In this document: positions 13,481-26,935 of the stretch, in pieces
Layout of the letters: every line of letters starts with the position of its first letter
Numbering within the stretch: position 1 is the stretch's first letter
From: Auanema rhodensis
Lineage: Eukaryota; Nematoda; Chromadorea; Rhabditida; Rhabditidae
Assembly: GCA_964057225.1 (NCBI GenBank)
Contig: OZ059895.1
Span: 1-64,000 of the forward strand
DNA: 64,000 nt
Direction: 5' to 3'
The notes under the pieces: generated by a model
Database searches by the model: none
What the model saw: the letters and a program-made list of their open reading frames with translations, nothing else
Told to the model about the DNA's origin: nothing
Made by a program: the position numbers and the translations under genes

Positions 13481-16039
13481 GGGAATCTAATTTTGAAAAC
13501 CGCATCTCTTTATCTTTCACGTGAAGCGAGTTACATACCAAGTGCACATCACGTGTACATTTAATTAGCATAAATTAAAGTTCACGTAAATTTCAAAGTC
13601 ATGGTTACCATGCACCAATATCAATAAAAATTTGTTTTTAGACTAATATGGACATGGGGAATCTAATTTTGAAAACCGCATCTCTTTATCTTTCACGTGA
13701 AGCGAGTTACATACCAAGTGCACATCACGTGTACATTTAATTAGCATAAATTAAAGTTCACGTAAATTTCAAAGTCATGGTTACCATGAAGCAATATCAA
13801 TAAAAATTTGTTTTTAGACTAATATGGACATCATGGGAATCTAATTTTGAAAACTGCATCTCTTTATCTTTCACGTGAAGCGAGTTACATACCAAGTGCA
13901 CATCACGTGTACATTTAATTAGCATAAATTAAAGTTCACGTAAATTTCAAAGTCATGGTTACCATGAACCAATATCAATAAAAATTTGTTTTTAGACTAA
14001 TATGGACATGGGGAATCTAATTTGAAAACCGCATCTCTTTATCTTTCACGTGAAGCGAGTTACATACCAAGTGCACATCACGTGTACATTTAATTAGCAT
14101 AAATTAAAGTTCACGTAAATTTCAAAGTCATGGTTACCATGAAGCAATATCAATAAAAATTTGTTTTTAGACTAATATGGACATGGGGAATCTAATTTTG
14201 AAAACCGCATCTCTTTATCTTTCACGTGAAGCGAGTTACATACCAAGTGCACATCACGTGTACATTTAATTAGCATAAATTAAAGTTCACGTAAATTTCA
14301 AAGTCATGGTTACCATGCAGCCAATATCAATAAAAATTTGTTTTTAGACTAATATGGACATGGGAATCTAATTTGAAAACCGCATCTCTTTATCTTTCAC
14401 GTGAAGCGAGTTACATACCAAGTGCACATCACGTGTACATTTAATTAGCATAAATTAAAGTTCACGTAAAATTCAAAGTCATGGTTACCATGCACCAATA
14501 TCAATAAAAATTTGTTTTTAGACTAATATGGACATGGGGAATCTAATTTTGAAAACCGCATCTCTTTATCTTTCACGTGAAGCGAGTTACATACCAAGTG
14601 CACATCACGTGTACATTTAATTAGCATAAATTAAAGTTCACGTAAATTTCAAAGTCATGGTTACCATGCACCAATATCAATAAAAATTTGTTTTTAGACT
14701 AATATGGACATGGGGAATCTAATTTTGAAAACCGCATCTCTTTATCTTTCACGTGAAGCGAGTTACATACCAAGTGCACATCACGTGTACATTTAATTAG
14801 CATAAATTAAAGTTCACGTAAATTTCAAAGTCATGGTTACCATGCACCAATATCAATAAAAATTTGTTTTTAGACTAATATGGACATGGGGAATCTAATT
14901 TTGAGAACCGCATCTCTTTATCTTTCACGTGAAGCGAGTTACATACCAAGTGCACATCACGTGTACATTTAATTAGCATAAATTAAAGTTCACGTAAATT
15001 TCAAAGTCATGGTTACCATGCACCAATATCAATAAAAATTTGTTTTTAGACTAATATGGACATGGGGAATCTAATTTTGAAAACCGCATCTCTTTATCTT
15101 TCACGTGAAGCGAGTTACATACCAAGTGCACATCACGTGTACATTTAATTAGCATAAATTAAAGTTCACGTAAATTTCAAAGTCATGGTTACCATGCACC
15201 AATATCAATAAAAATTTGTTTTTAGACTAATATGGACATGGGAATCTAATTTTGAGAACCGCATCTCTTTATCTTTCACGTGAAGCGAGTTACATACCAA
15301 GTGCACATCACGTGTACATTTAATTAGCATAAATTAAAGTTCACGTAAATTTCAAAGTCATGGTTACCATGCACCAATATCCATAAAAATTTGTTTTTAG
15401 ACTAATATGGACATGGGGAATCTAATTTTGAAACCGCATCTCTTTATCTTTCACGTGAAGCGAGTTACATACCAAGTGCACATCACGTGTACATTTAATT
15501 AGCATAAATTAAAGTTCACGTAAATTTCAAAGTCATGGTTACCATGCACCAATATCAATAAAAATTTGTTTTTAGACTAATATGGACATGGGGAATCTAA
15601 TTTTGAAAACCGCATCTCTTTATCTTTCACGTGAAGCGAGTTACATACCAAGTGCACATCACGTGTACATTTAATTAGCATAAATTAAATTCACGTAAAT
15701 TTCAAAGTCATGGTTACCATGCACCAATATCAATAAAAATTTGTTTTTAGACTAATATGGACATGGGGAATCTAATTTTGAAAACCGCATCTCTTTATCT
15801 TTCACGTGAAGCGAGTTACATACCAAGTGCACATCACGTGTACATTTAATTAGCATAAATTAAAGTTCACGTAAATTTCAAAGTCATGGTTACCATGCAC
15901 CAATATCAATAAAAATTTGTTTTTAGACTAATATGGACATGGGGAATCTAATTTTGAAAACCGCATCTCTTTATCTTTCACGTGAAGCGAGTTACATACC
16001 AAGTGCACATCACGTGTACATTTAATTAGCATAAATTAA

Positions 16040-19000
16040 AGTTCACGTAAATTTCAAAGTCATGGTTACCATGAACCAATATCAATAAAAATTTGTTTTT
16101 AGACTAATATGGACATGGGGAATCTAATTTTGAGAACCGCATCTTTTATCTTTCACGTGAAGCGAGTTACATACCAAGTGCACATCACGTGTACATTTAA
16201 TTAGCATAAATTAAAGTTCACGTAAATTTCAAAGTCATGGTTACCATGCACCAATATCAATAAAAATTTGTTTTTAGACTAATATGGACATGGGGAATCT
16301 AATTTGAAAACCGCATCTCTTTATCTTTCACGTGAAGCGAGTTACATACCAAGTGCACATCACGTGTACATTTAATTAGCATAAATTAAAGTTCACGTAA
16401 ATTTCAAAGTCATGGTTACCATGCACCAATATCAATAAAAATTTGTTTTTAGACTAATATGGACATGGGGAATCTAATTTTGAAAACCGCATCTCTTTAT
16501 CTTTCACGTGAAGCGAGTTACATACCAAGTGCACATCACGTGTACATTTAATTAGCATAAATTAAAGTTCACGTAAATTTCAAAGTCATGGTTACCATGC
16601 ACCAATATCAATAAAAATTTGTTTTTAGACTAATATGGACATGGGGAATCTAATTTTGAAAACCGCATCTCTTTATCTTTCACGTGAAGCGAGTTACATA
16701 CCAAGTGCACATCACGTTTACATTTAATTAGCATAAATTAAAATTCACGTAAATTTCAAAGTCATGGTTACCATGCACCAATATCAATAAAAATTTGTTT
16801 TTAGACTAATATGGACATGGGGAATCTAATTTTGAAAACCGCATCTCTTTATCTTTCACGTGAAGCGAGTTACATACCAAGTGCACATCACGTGTACATT
16901 TAATTAGCATAAATTAAAGTTCACGTAAATTTCAAAGTCATGGTTACCATGCACCAATATCAATAAAAATTTGTTTTTAGACTAATATGGACATGGGGAA
17001 TCTAATTTTGAAAACCGCATCTCTTTATCTTTCACGTGAAGCGAGTTACATACCAAGTGCACATCACGTGTACATTTAATTAGCATAAATTAAAGTTCAC
17101 GTAAATTTCAAAGTCATGGTTACCATGAACCAATATCAATAAAAATTTGTTTTTAGACTAATATGGACATGGGGAATCTAATTTTGAGAACCGCATCTTT
17201 TTATCTTTCACGTGAAGCGAGTTACATACCAAGTGCACATCACGTGTACATTTAATTAGCATAAATTAAAGTTCACGTAAATTTCAAAGTCATGGTTACC
17301 ATGCACCAATATCAATAAAAATTTGTTTTTAGACTAATATGGACATGGGGAATCTAATTTTGAAAACCGCATCTCTTTATCTTTCACGTGAAGCGAGTTA
17401 CATACCAAGTGCACATCACGTGTACATTTAATTAGCATAAATTAAAGTTCACGTAAATTTCAAAGTCATGGTTACCATGCACCAATATCAATAAAAATTT
17501 GTTTTTAGACTAATATGGACATGGGGAATCTAATTTTGAAACCGCATCTCTTTATCTTTCACGTGAAGCGAGTTACATACCAAGTGCACATCACGTGTAC
17601 ATTTAATTAGCTTAAATTAAAGTTCACGTAAATTTCAAAGTCATGGTTACCATGCACCAATATCAATAAAAATTTGTTTTTAGACTAATATGGACATGGG
17701 GAATCTAATTTGGAAAACCGCATCTCTTTATCTTTCACGTGAAGCGAGTTACATACCAAGTGCACATCACGTGTACATTTAATTAGCATAAATTAAAGTT
17801 CACGTAAATTTCAAAGTCATGGTTACCATGCACCAATATCAATAAAAATTTGTTTTTAGACTAATATGGACATGGGGAATCTAATTTTGAAAACCGCATC
17901 TCTTTATCTTTCACGTGAAGCGAGTTACATACCAAGTGCACATCACGTGTACATTTAATTAGCATAAATTAAAGTTCACGTAAATTTCAAAGTCATGGTT
18001 ACCATGAAGCAATATCAATAAAAATTTGTTTTTAGACTAATATGGACATGGGGAATCTAATTTTGAAAACCGCATCTCTTTATCTTTCACGTGAAGCGAG
18101 TTACATACCAAGTGCACATCACGTGTACATTTAATTAGCATAAATTAAAGTTCACGTAAATTCAAAGTCATGGTTACCATGCACCAATATCAATAAAAAT
18201 TTGTTTTTAGACTAATATGGACATGGGGAATCTAATTTTGAAAACCGCATCTCTTTATCTTTCACGTGAAGCGAGTTACATACCAAGTGCACATCACGTG
18301 TACATTTAATTAGCATAAATTAAAGTTCACGTAAATTTCAAAGTCATGGTTACCATGCACCAATATCAATAAAAATTTGTTTTTAGACTAATATGGACAT
18401 GGGGAATCTAATTTTGAAAACCGCATCTCTTTATCTTTCACGTGAAGCGAGTTACATACCAAGTGCACATCACGTGTACATTTAATTAGCTTAAATTAAA
18501 GTTCACGTAAATTTCAAAGTCATGGTTACCATGCACCAATATCAATAAAAATTTGTTTTTAGACTAATATGGACATGGGAAATCTAATTTGAAAACCGCA
18601 TCTCTTTATCTTTCACGTGAAGCGAGTTACATACCAAGTGCACATCACGTGTACATTTAATTAGCATAAATTAAAGTTCACGTAAATTTCAAAGTCATGG
18701 TTACCATGCACCAATATCAATAAAAATTTGTTTTTAGACTAATATGGACATGGGGAATCTAATTTTGAAAACCGCATCTCTTTATCTTTCACGTGAAGCG
18801 AGTTACATACCAAGTGCACATCACGTGTACATTTAATTAGCATAAATTAAAGTTCACGTAAATTTCAAAGTCATGGTTAACATGAAGCAATATCAATAAA
18901 AATTTGTTTTTAGACTAATATAGACATGGGGAATCTAATTTTGAAAACCGCATCTCTTTATCTTTCACGTGAAGCGAGTTACATACCAAGTGCACATCAC

Positions 19001-19275
19001 GTGTACATTTAATTAGCATAAATTAAAGTTCACGTAAATTCAAAGTCATGGTTACCATGCACCAATATCAATAAAAATTTGTTTTTAGACTAATATGGAC
19101 ATGGGAATCTAATTTTGAAAACCGCATCTCTTTATCTTTCACGTGAAGCAAGTTACATACCAAGTGCACATCACGTGTACATTTAATTAGCATAAATTAA
19201 AGTTCACGTAAATTTCAAAGTCATGGTTACCATGCACCAATATCAATAAAAATTTGTTTTTAGACTAATATGGAC
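16040..19275. repeat. Second copy of the 5.97-kb-spaced variant block
   Basis: Matches 10070-13480 by shared diagnostic variants in order (GAACC 16073, ACGTTTACA 16710, GAACC 17127, AGCTTAAAT 18489, GGGAAATCT 18578, GTTAACATG 18877, GCAAGTTAC 19148). It is about one monomer shorter than the first copy in its right half. Individual homopolymer indels are not shared between the copies, whereas substitutions are, so the indels are younger than the duplication or are sequencing noise. Confidence 0.7.
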
Positions 19276-20724
19276 ATGGGGAATCTAATTTTGAAAACCG
19301 CATCTCTTTATCTTTCACGTGAAGCGAGTTACATACCAAGTGCACATCACGTGTACATTTAATTAGCATAAATTAAAGTTCACGTAAATTTCAAAGTCAT
19401 GGTTACCATGCACCAATATCAATAAAAATTTGTTTTTAGACTAATATGGACATGGGGAATCTAATTTTGAAAACCGCATCTCTTTATCTTTCACGTGAAG
19501 CGAGTTACATACCAAGTGCACATCACGTGTACATTTAATTAGCATAAATTAAAGTTCACGTAAATTTCAAAGTCATGGTTACCATGAAGCAATATCAATA
19601 AAAATTTGTTTTTAGACTAATATGGACATGGGGAATCTAATTTTGAAAACCGCATCTCTTTATCTTTCACGTGAAGCGAGTTACATACCAAGTGCACATC
19701 ACGTGTACATTTAATTAGCATAAATTAAAGTTCACGTAAATTTCAAAGTCATGGTTACCATGAAGCAATATCAATAAAAATTTGTTTTTAGACTAATATG
19801 GACATGGGAATCTAATTTTGAAAACCGCATCTCTTTATCTTTCACGTGAAGCGAGTTACATACCAAGTGCACATCACGTGTACATTTAATTAGCATAAAT
19901 TAAAGTTCACGTAAATTTCAAAGTCATGGTTACCATGAAGCAATATCAATAAAAATTTGTTTTTAGACTAATATGGACATGGGAATCTAATTTTGAAAAC
20001 CGCATCTCTTTATCTTTCACGTGAAGCGAGTTACATACCAAGTGCACATCACGTGTACATTTAATTAGCATAAATTAAAGTTCACGTAAATTTCAAAGTC
20101 ATGGTTACCATGCACCAATATCAATAAAAATTTGTTTTTAGACTAATATGGACATGGGGAATCTAATTTTGAAAACCGCATCTCTTTATCTTTCACGTGA
20201 AGCGAGTTACATACCAAGTGCACATCACGTGTACATTTAATTAGCATAAATTAAAGTTCACGTAAATTTCAAAGTCATGGTTACCATGCACCAATATCAA
20301 TAAAAATTTGTTTTTAGACTAATATGGACATGGGGAATCTAATTTTGAAAACCGCATCTCTTTATCTTTCACGTGAAGCGAGTTACATACCAAGTGCACA
20401 TCACGTGTACATTTAATTAGCATAAATTAAAGTTCACGTAAATTTCAAAGTCATGGTTACCATGCACCAATATCAATAAAAATTTGTTTTTAGACTAATA
20501 TGGACATGGGGAATCTAATTTTGAAAACCGCATCTCTTTATCTTTCACGTGAAGCGAGTTCATACCAAGTGCACATCACGTGTACATTTAATTAGCATAA
20601 ATTAAAGTTCACGTAAATTTCAAAGTCATGGTTACCATGAAGCAATATCAATAAAAATTTGTTTTTAGACTAATATGGACATGGGGAATCTAATTTTGAA
20701 AACCGCATCTCTTTATCTTTCACG

Positions 20725-23700
20725 TGAAGCGAGTTACATACCAAGTGCACATCACGTGTACATTTAATTAGCATAAATTAAAGTTCACGTAAATTTCAAA
20801 GTCATGGTTACCATGAACCAATATCAATAAAAATTTGTTTTTAGACTAATATGGACATGGGGAATCTAATTTTGAAAACCGCATCTCTTTATCTTTCACG
20901 TGAAGCGAGTTACATACCAAGTGCACATCACGTGTACATTTAATTAGCATAAATTAAAGTTCACGTAAATTTCAAAGTCATGGTTACCATGAAGCAATAT
21001 CAATAAAAATTTGTTTTTAGACTAATATGGACATGGGGAATCTAATTTTGAAAACCGCATCTCTTTATCTTTCACGTGAAGCGAGTTACATACCAAGTGC
21101 ACATCACGTGTACATTTAATTAGCATAAATTAAAGTTCACGTAAATTTCAAAGTCATGGTAACCATGAACCAATATCAATAAAAATTTGTTTTTAGACTA
21201 ATATGGACATGGGGAATCTAATTTTGAAAACCGCATCTCTTTATCTTTCACGTGAAGCGAGTTACATACCAAGTGCACATCACGTGTACATTTAATTAGC
21301 ATAAATTAAAGTTCACGTAAATTTCAAAGTCATGGTTACCATGAAGCAATATCAATAAAAATTTGTTTTTAGACTAATATGGACATGGGGAATCTAATTT
21401 TGAAAACCGCATCTCTTTATCTTTCACGTGAAGCGAGTTACATACCAAGTGCACATCACGTGTACATTTAATTAGCATAAATTAAAGTTCACGTAAAATT
21501 CAAAGTCATGGTTACCATGAAGCAATATCAATAAAAATTTGTTTTTAGACTAATATGGACATGGGGAATCTAATTTTGAAAACCGCATCTCTTTATCTTT
21601 CACGTGAAGCGAGTTACATACCAAGTGCACATCACGTGTACATTTAATTAGCATAAATTAAAGTTCACGTAAATTTCAAAGTCATGGTTACCATGAACCA
21701 ATATCAATAAAAATTTGTTTTTAGACTAATATGGACATGGGGAATCTAATTTTGAAAACCGCATCTCTTTATCTTTCACGTGAAGCGAGTTACATACCAA
21801 GTGCACATCACGTGTACATTTAATTAGCATAAATTAAAGTTCACGTAAATTTCAAAGTCATGGTTACCATGCACCAATATCAATAAAAATTTGTTTTTAG
21901 ACTAATATGGACATGGGGAATCTAATTTTGAAAACCGCATCTCTTTATCTTTCACGTGAAGCGAGTTACATACCAAGTGCACATCACGTGTACATTTAAT
22001 TAGCATAAATTAAAGTTCACGTAAAATTCAAAGTCATGGTTACCATGCACCAATATCAATAAAAATTTGTTTTTAGACTAATATGGACATGGGGAATCTG
22101 ATTTTGAAAACCGCATCTCTTTATCTTTCACGTGAAGCGAGTTACATACCAAGTGCACATCACGTGTACATTTAATTAGCATAAATTAAAGTTCACGTAA
22201 ATTTCAAAGTCATGGTTACCATGAAGCAATATCAATAAAAATTTGTTCTTAGACTAATATGGACATGGGGAATCTAATTTTGAAAACCGCATCTCTTTAT
22301 CTTTCACGTGAAGCGAGTTACATACCAAGTGCACATCACGTGTACATTTAATTAGCATAAATTAAAGTTCACGTAAATTTCAAAGTCATGGTTACCATGA
22401 ACCAATATCAATAAAAATTTGTTTTTAGACTAATATGGACATGGGGAATCTAATTTTGAAAACCGCATCTCTTTATCTTTCACGTGAAGCGAGTTACATA
22501 CCAAGTGCACATCACGTGTACATTTAATTAGCATAAATTAAAGTTCACGTAAAATTCAAAGTCATGGTTACCATGAAGCAATATCAATAAAAATTTGTTT
22601 TTAGACTAATATGGACATGGGGAATCCAATTTTGAAAACCGCATCTCTTTATCTTTCACGTGAAGCGAGTTACATACCAAGGGCACATCACGTGTACATT
22701 TAATTAGCATAAATTAAAGTTCACGTAAATTTCAAAGTCATGGTTACCATGAACCAATATCAATAAAAATTTGTTTTTAGACTAATATGGACATGGGGAA
22801 TCTAATTTTGAAAACCGCATCTCTTTATCTTTCACGTGAAGCAAGTTACATACCAAGTGCACATCACGTGTACATTTAGTTAGCATAAATTAAAGTTCAC
22901 GTAAAATTCAAAGTCATGGTTACCATGCACCAATATCAATAAAAATTTGTTTTTAGACTAATATGGACATGGGGAATCTAATTGTGAAAACCGCATCTCT
23001 TTATCTTTCACGTGAAGCGAGTTACATACCAAGTGCACATCACGTGTACATTTAATTAGCATAAATTAAAGTTCACGTAAATTTCAAAGTCATGGTTACC
23101 ATGAACCAATATCAATAAAAATTTGTTTTTAGACTAATATGGACATGGGGAATCTAATTTTGAAAACCGCATCTCTTTATCTTTCACGTGAAGCGAGTTA
23201 CATACCAAGTGCACATCACGTGTACATTTAATTAGCATAAATTAAAGTTCACGTAAATTTCAAAGTCATTGTTACCATGCACCAATATCAATAAAAATTT
23301 GTTTTTAGACTAATATGGACATGGGGAATCTGATTTTGAAAACCGCATCTCTTTATCTTTCACGTGAAGCGAGTTACATACCAAGTGCACATCACGTGTA
23401 CATTTAATTAGCATAAGTTAAAGTTCACGTAAATTTCAAAGTCATGGTTACCATGAAGCAATATCAATAAAAATTTGTTTTTAGACTAATATGGACATGG
23501 GGAATCTAATTTTGGAAACCGCATCTCTTTATCTTTCACGTGAAGCGAGTTACATACCAAGTGCACATCACGTGTACATTTAATTAGCATAAATTAAAGT
23601 TCACGTAAATTTCAAAGTCATGGTTACCATGAACCAATATCAATAAAAATTTGTTTTTAGACTAATATGGACATGGGGAATCTAATTTTGAAAACCGCAT

Positions 23701-26356
23701 CTCTTTATCTTTCACGTGAAGCGAGTTACATACCAAGTGCACATCACGTGTACATTTAATTAGCATAAATTAAAGTTCACGTAAATTTCAAAGTCATGGT
23801 TACCATGCACCAATATCAATAAAAATTTGTTTTTAGACTAATATGGACATGGGGAATCTAATTTTGAAAACCGCATCTCTTTATCTTTCACGTGAAGCGA
23901 GTTACATACCAAGTGCACATCACGTGTACATTTAATTAGCATAAATTAAAGTTCACGTAAAATTCAAAGTCATGGTTACCATGCACCAATATCAATAAAA
24001 ATTTGTTTTTAGACTAATATGGACATGGGGAATCTGATTTTGAAAACCGCATCTCTTTATCTTTCACGTGAAGCGAGTTACATACCAAGTGCACATCACG
24101 TGTACATTTAATTAGCATAAATTAAAGTTCACGTAAATTTCAAAGTCATGGTTACCATGAACCAATATCAATAAAAATTTGTTTTTAGACTAATATGGAC
24201 ATGGGGAATCTAATTTTGAAAACCGCATCTCTTTATCTTTCACGTGAAGCGAGTTACATACCAAGTGCACATCACGTGTACATTTAATTAGCATAAATTA
24301 AAGTTCACGTAAAATTCAAAGTCATGGTTACCATGCACCAATATCAATAAAAATTTGTTTTTAGACTAATATGGACATGGGGAATCTAATTGTGAAAACC
24401 GCATCTCTTTATCTTTCACGTGAAGCGAGTTACATACCAAGTGCACATCACGTGTACATTTAATTAGCATAAATTAAAGTTCACGTAAATTTCAAAGTCA
24501 TGGTTACCATGAACCAATATCAATAAAAATTTGTTTTTAGACTAATATGGACATGGGGAATCTAATTTTGAAAACCGCATCTCTTTATCTTTCACGTGAA
24601 GCGAGTTACATACCAAGTGCACATCACGTGTACATTTAATTAGCATAAATGAAAGTTCACGTAAATTTCAAAGTCATGGTTACCATGCACCAATATCAAT
24701 AAAAATTTGTTTTTAGACTAATATGGACATGGGGAATCTAATTTTGAAAACCGCATCTCTTTATCTTTCACGTGAAGCGAGTTACATACCAAGTGCACAT
24801 CACGTGTACATTTAATTAGCATAAATTAAAGTTCACGTAAATTTCAAAGTCATGGTTACCATGCACCAATATCAATAAAAATTTGTTTTTAGACTAATAT
24901 GGACATGGGGAATCTAATTTTGAAAACCGCATCTCTTTATCTTTCACGTGAAGCGAGTTACATACCAAGTGCACATCACGTGTACATTTAATTAGCATAA
25001 ATTAAAGTTCACGTAAATTTCAAAGTCATGGTTACCATGCACCAATATCAATAAAAATTTGTTTTTAGACTAATATGGACATGGGGAATCTGATTTTGAA
25101 AACCGCATCTCTTTATCTTTCACGTGAAGCGAGTTACATACCAAGTGCACATCACGTGTACATTTAATTAGCATAAATTAAAGTTCACGTAAATTTCAAA
25201 GTCATGGTTACCATGCACCAATATCAATAAAAATTTGTTTTTAGACTAATATGGACATGGGGAATCTAATTTTGAAAACCGCATCTCTTTATCTTTCACG
25301 TGAAGCGAGTTACATACCAAGTGCACATCACGTGTACATTTAATTAGCATAAATTAAAGTTCACGTAAATTTCAAAGTCATGGTTACCATGAAGCAATAT
25401 CAATAAAAATTGGTTTTTAGACTAATATGGACATGGGGAATCTAATTTTGAAAATCGCATCTCTTTATCTTTCACGTGAAGCGAGTTACATACCAAGTGC
25501 ACATCACGTGTACATTTAATTAGCATAAATTAAAGTTCACGTAAATTTCAAAGTCATGGTTACCATGCACCAATATCAATAAAAATTGGTTTTTAGACTA
25601 ATATGGACATGGGGAATCTAATTTTGAAAATCGCATCTCTTTATCTTTCACGTGAAGCGAGTTACATACCAAGTGCACATCACGTGTACATTTAATTAGC
25701 ATAAATTAAAGTTCACGTAAATTCCAAAGTCATGGTTACCATGAACCAATATCAATAAAAATTTGTTTTCAGACTAATATGGACATGGGGAATCTAATTT
25801 TGAAAACCGCATCTCTTTATCTTTCACGTGAAGCGAGTTACATACCAAGTGCACATCACGTGTACATTTAATTAGCATAAATTAAAGTTCACGTAAATTT
25901 CAAAGTCATGGTTACCATGAACCAATATCAATAAAAATTTGTTTTTATACTAATATGGACATGGGGAATCTAATTTTGAAAACCGCATCTCTTTATCTTT
26001 CACGTGAAGCGAGTTGCATACCAAGTGCACATCACGTGTACATTTAATTAGCATAAATTAAAGTTCACGTAAATTTTAAAGTCATGGTTACCATGCACCA
26101 ATATCAATAAAAATTTGTTGTTAGACTAATATGGACATGGGGAATCTAATTTTGAAAACCGCATCTCTCTATCTTTCACGTGAAGCGAGTTACATACCAA
26201 GTGCACATCACGTGTACATTTAATTAGCATAAATTAAAGTTCACGTAAATTTCAAAGTCATGGTTACCATGCACCAATATCAATAAAAATTTGTTGTTAG
26301 ACTAATATGGACATGGGGAATCTAATTTTGAAAACCGCATCTCTTTATCTTTCACG
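20725..26356. repeat. Zone B2: exactly 32 monomers of 176 bp, alternating alleles, no indels
   Basis: Starts fall at exact 176-bp steps from 20725 to 26357. The 91-95 block alternates over short ranges (GAACC 20814, GAAGC 20990, GAACC 21166, GAAGC 21342), hinting at a 352-bp dimer. Variants AAAATTCAAAG, CTGATTTTG (22099, 23331, 24035, 25091) and ATTGTGAAA (22983, 24391) recur at multiples of 176 bp, for example 1936 bp (11 units) and 1408 bp (8 units). Towards the right edge the TTGGTTTTTAG, AATCGC and TTGTTGTTAG alleles typical of zone C first appear (25410-26300), so the transition to zone C is gradual in allele content. Confidence 0.85.
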
Positions 26357-26553
26357 TGAAGCGAGTTACATACCAAGTGCACATCACGTGTACATTTAAT
26401 TAGCATAAATTTACATTTAATTGGCATAAATTAAAGTTCACGTAAATTTCAAAGTCATGGTTACCATGAACCAATATCAATAAAAATTTGTTTTTAGACT
26501 AATATGGACATGGGGAATCTAATTTTGAAAACCGCATCTCTTTATCTTTCACG
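26357..26553. repeat. First 197-bp monomer (21-bp internal duplication, G flavour)
   Basis: This is the leftmost of 34 monomers with 21 extra bases: one T plus a second copy of monomer positions 35-54. Two flavours exist. In 20 copies the duplicate reads TTGGC (position 46 changed A to G); in 14 it reads TTAGC. G-flavour sites: 26410, 27661, 28760, 31421, 32520, 35003, 37674, 41608, 45333, 46783, 49826, 51607, 53760, 55386, 57561, 59187, 60462, 61712, 62989, 63538. A-flavour sites: 28209, 31970, 38222, 38770, 45707, 47156, 52155, 54309, 55935, 56482, 58110, 59736, 62263, 63910. Of the G-flavour copies, 17 of 20 are followed by a GTTACAAACC monomer, and 13 of 14 A-flavour copies carry GTGCTCATC, so each flavour marks one lineage. 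None occurs left of 26.4 kb. Confidence 0.93.
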
Positions 26554-26935
26554 TGAAGCGAGTTACAAACCAAGTGCACATCACGTGTACATTTAATTAG
26601 CATAAATTAAAGTTCACGTAAATTTCAAAGTCATGGTTACCATGAACCAATATCAATAAAAATTTGTTTTTAGACTAATATGGACATGGGGAATCTAATT
26701 TTGAAAACCGCATCTCTTTATCTTTCACGTGAAGCGAGTTACATACCAAGTGCACATCACGTGTACATTTAATTAGCATAAATTAAAGTTCACGTAAATT
26801 TCAAAGTCATGGTTACCATGAACCAATATCAATAAAAATTTGTTTTTAGACTAATATGGACATGGGGAATCTAATTTTGGAAACCGCATCTCTTTATCTT
26901 TCACGTGAAGCGAGTTACATACCAAGTGCACATCA

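Larger units (their letters stand above)
10015..20724. repeat. Zone B: 61 monomers with mixed GCACC/GAACC/GAAGC alleles and frequent 1-bp indels
   Basis: From about 10105 the 91-95 block begins to vary: GAACC (10105, 11156, 16073, 17127) and GAAGC (from about 12030). Other shared variants are AGCTTAAAT (12513, 12865, 17610, 18489), GTTAACATG (12726, 13078, 18877) and GCAAGTTAC (13351, 19148). The zone is about 26 bp shorter than 61 full units because of single-base deletions like those in zone A. Variant order shows related blocks about 5.97 kb apart, so HOR structure exists but is blurred. The last single-base indel I find is in the monomer 20550-20724 (an A lost near 20560). Confidence 0.85.
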
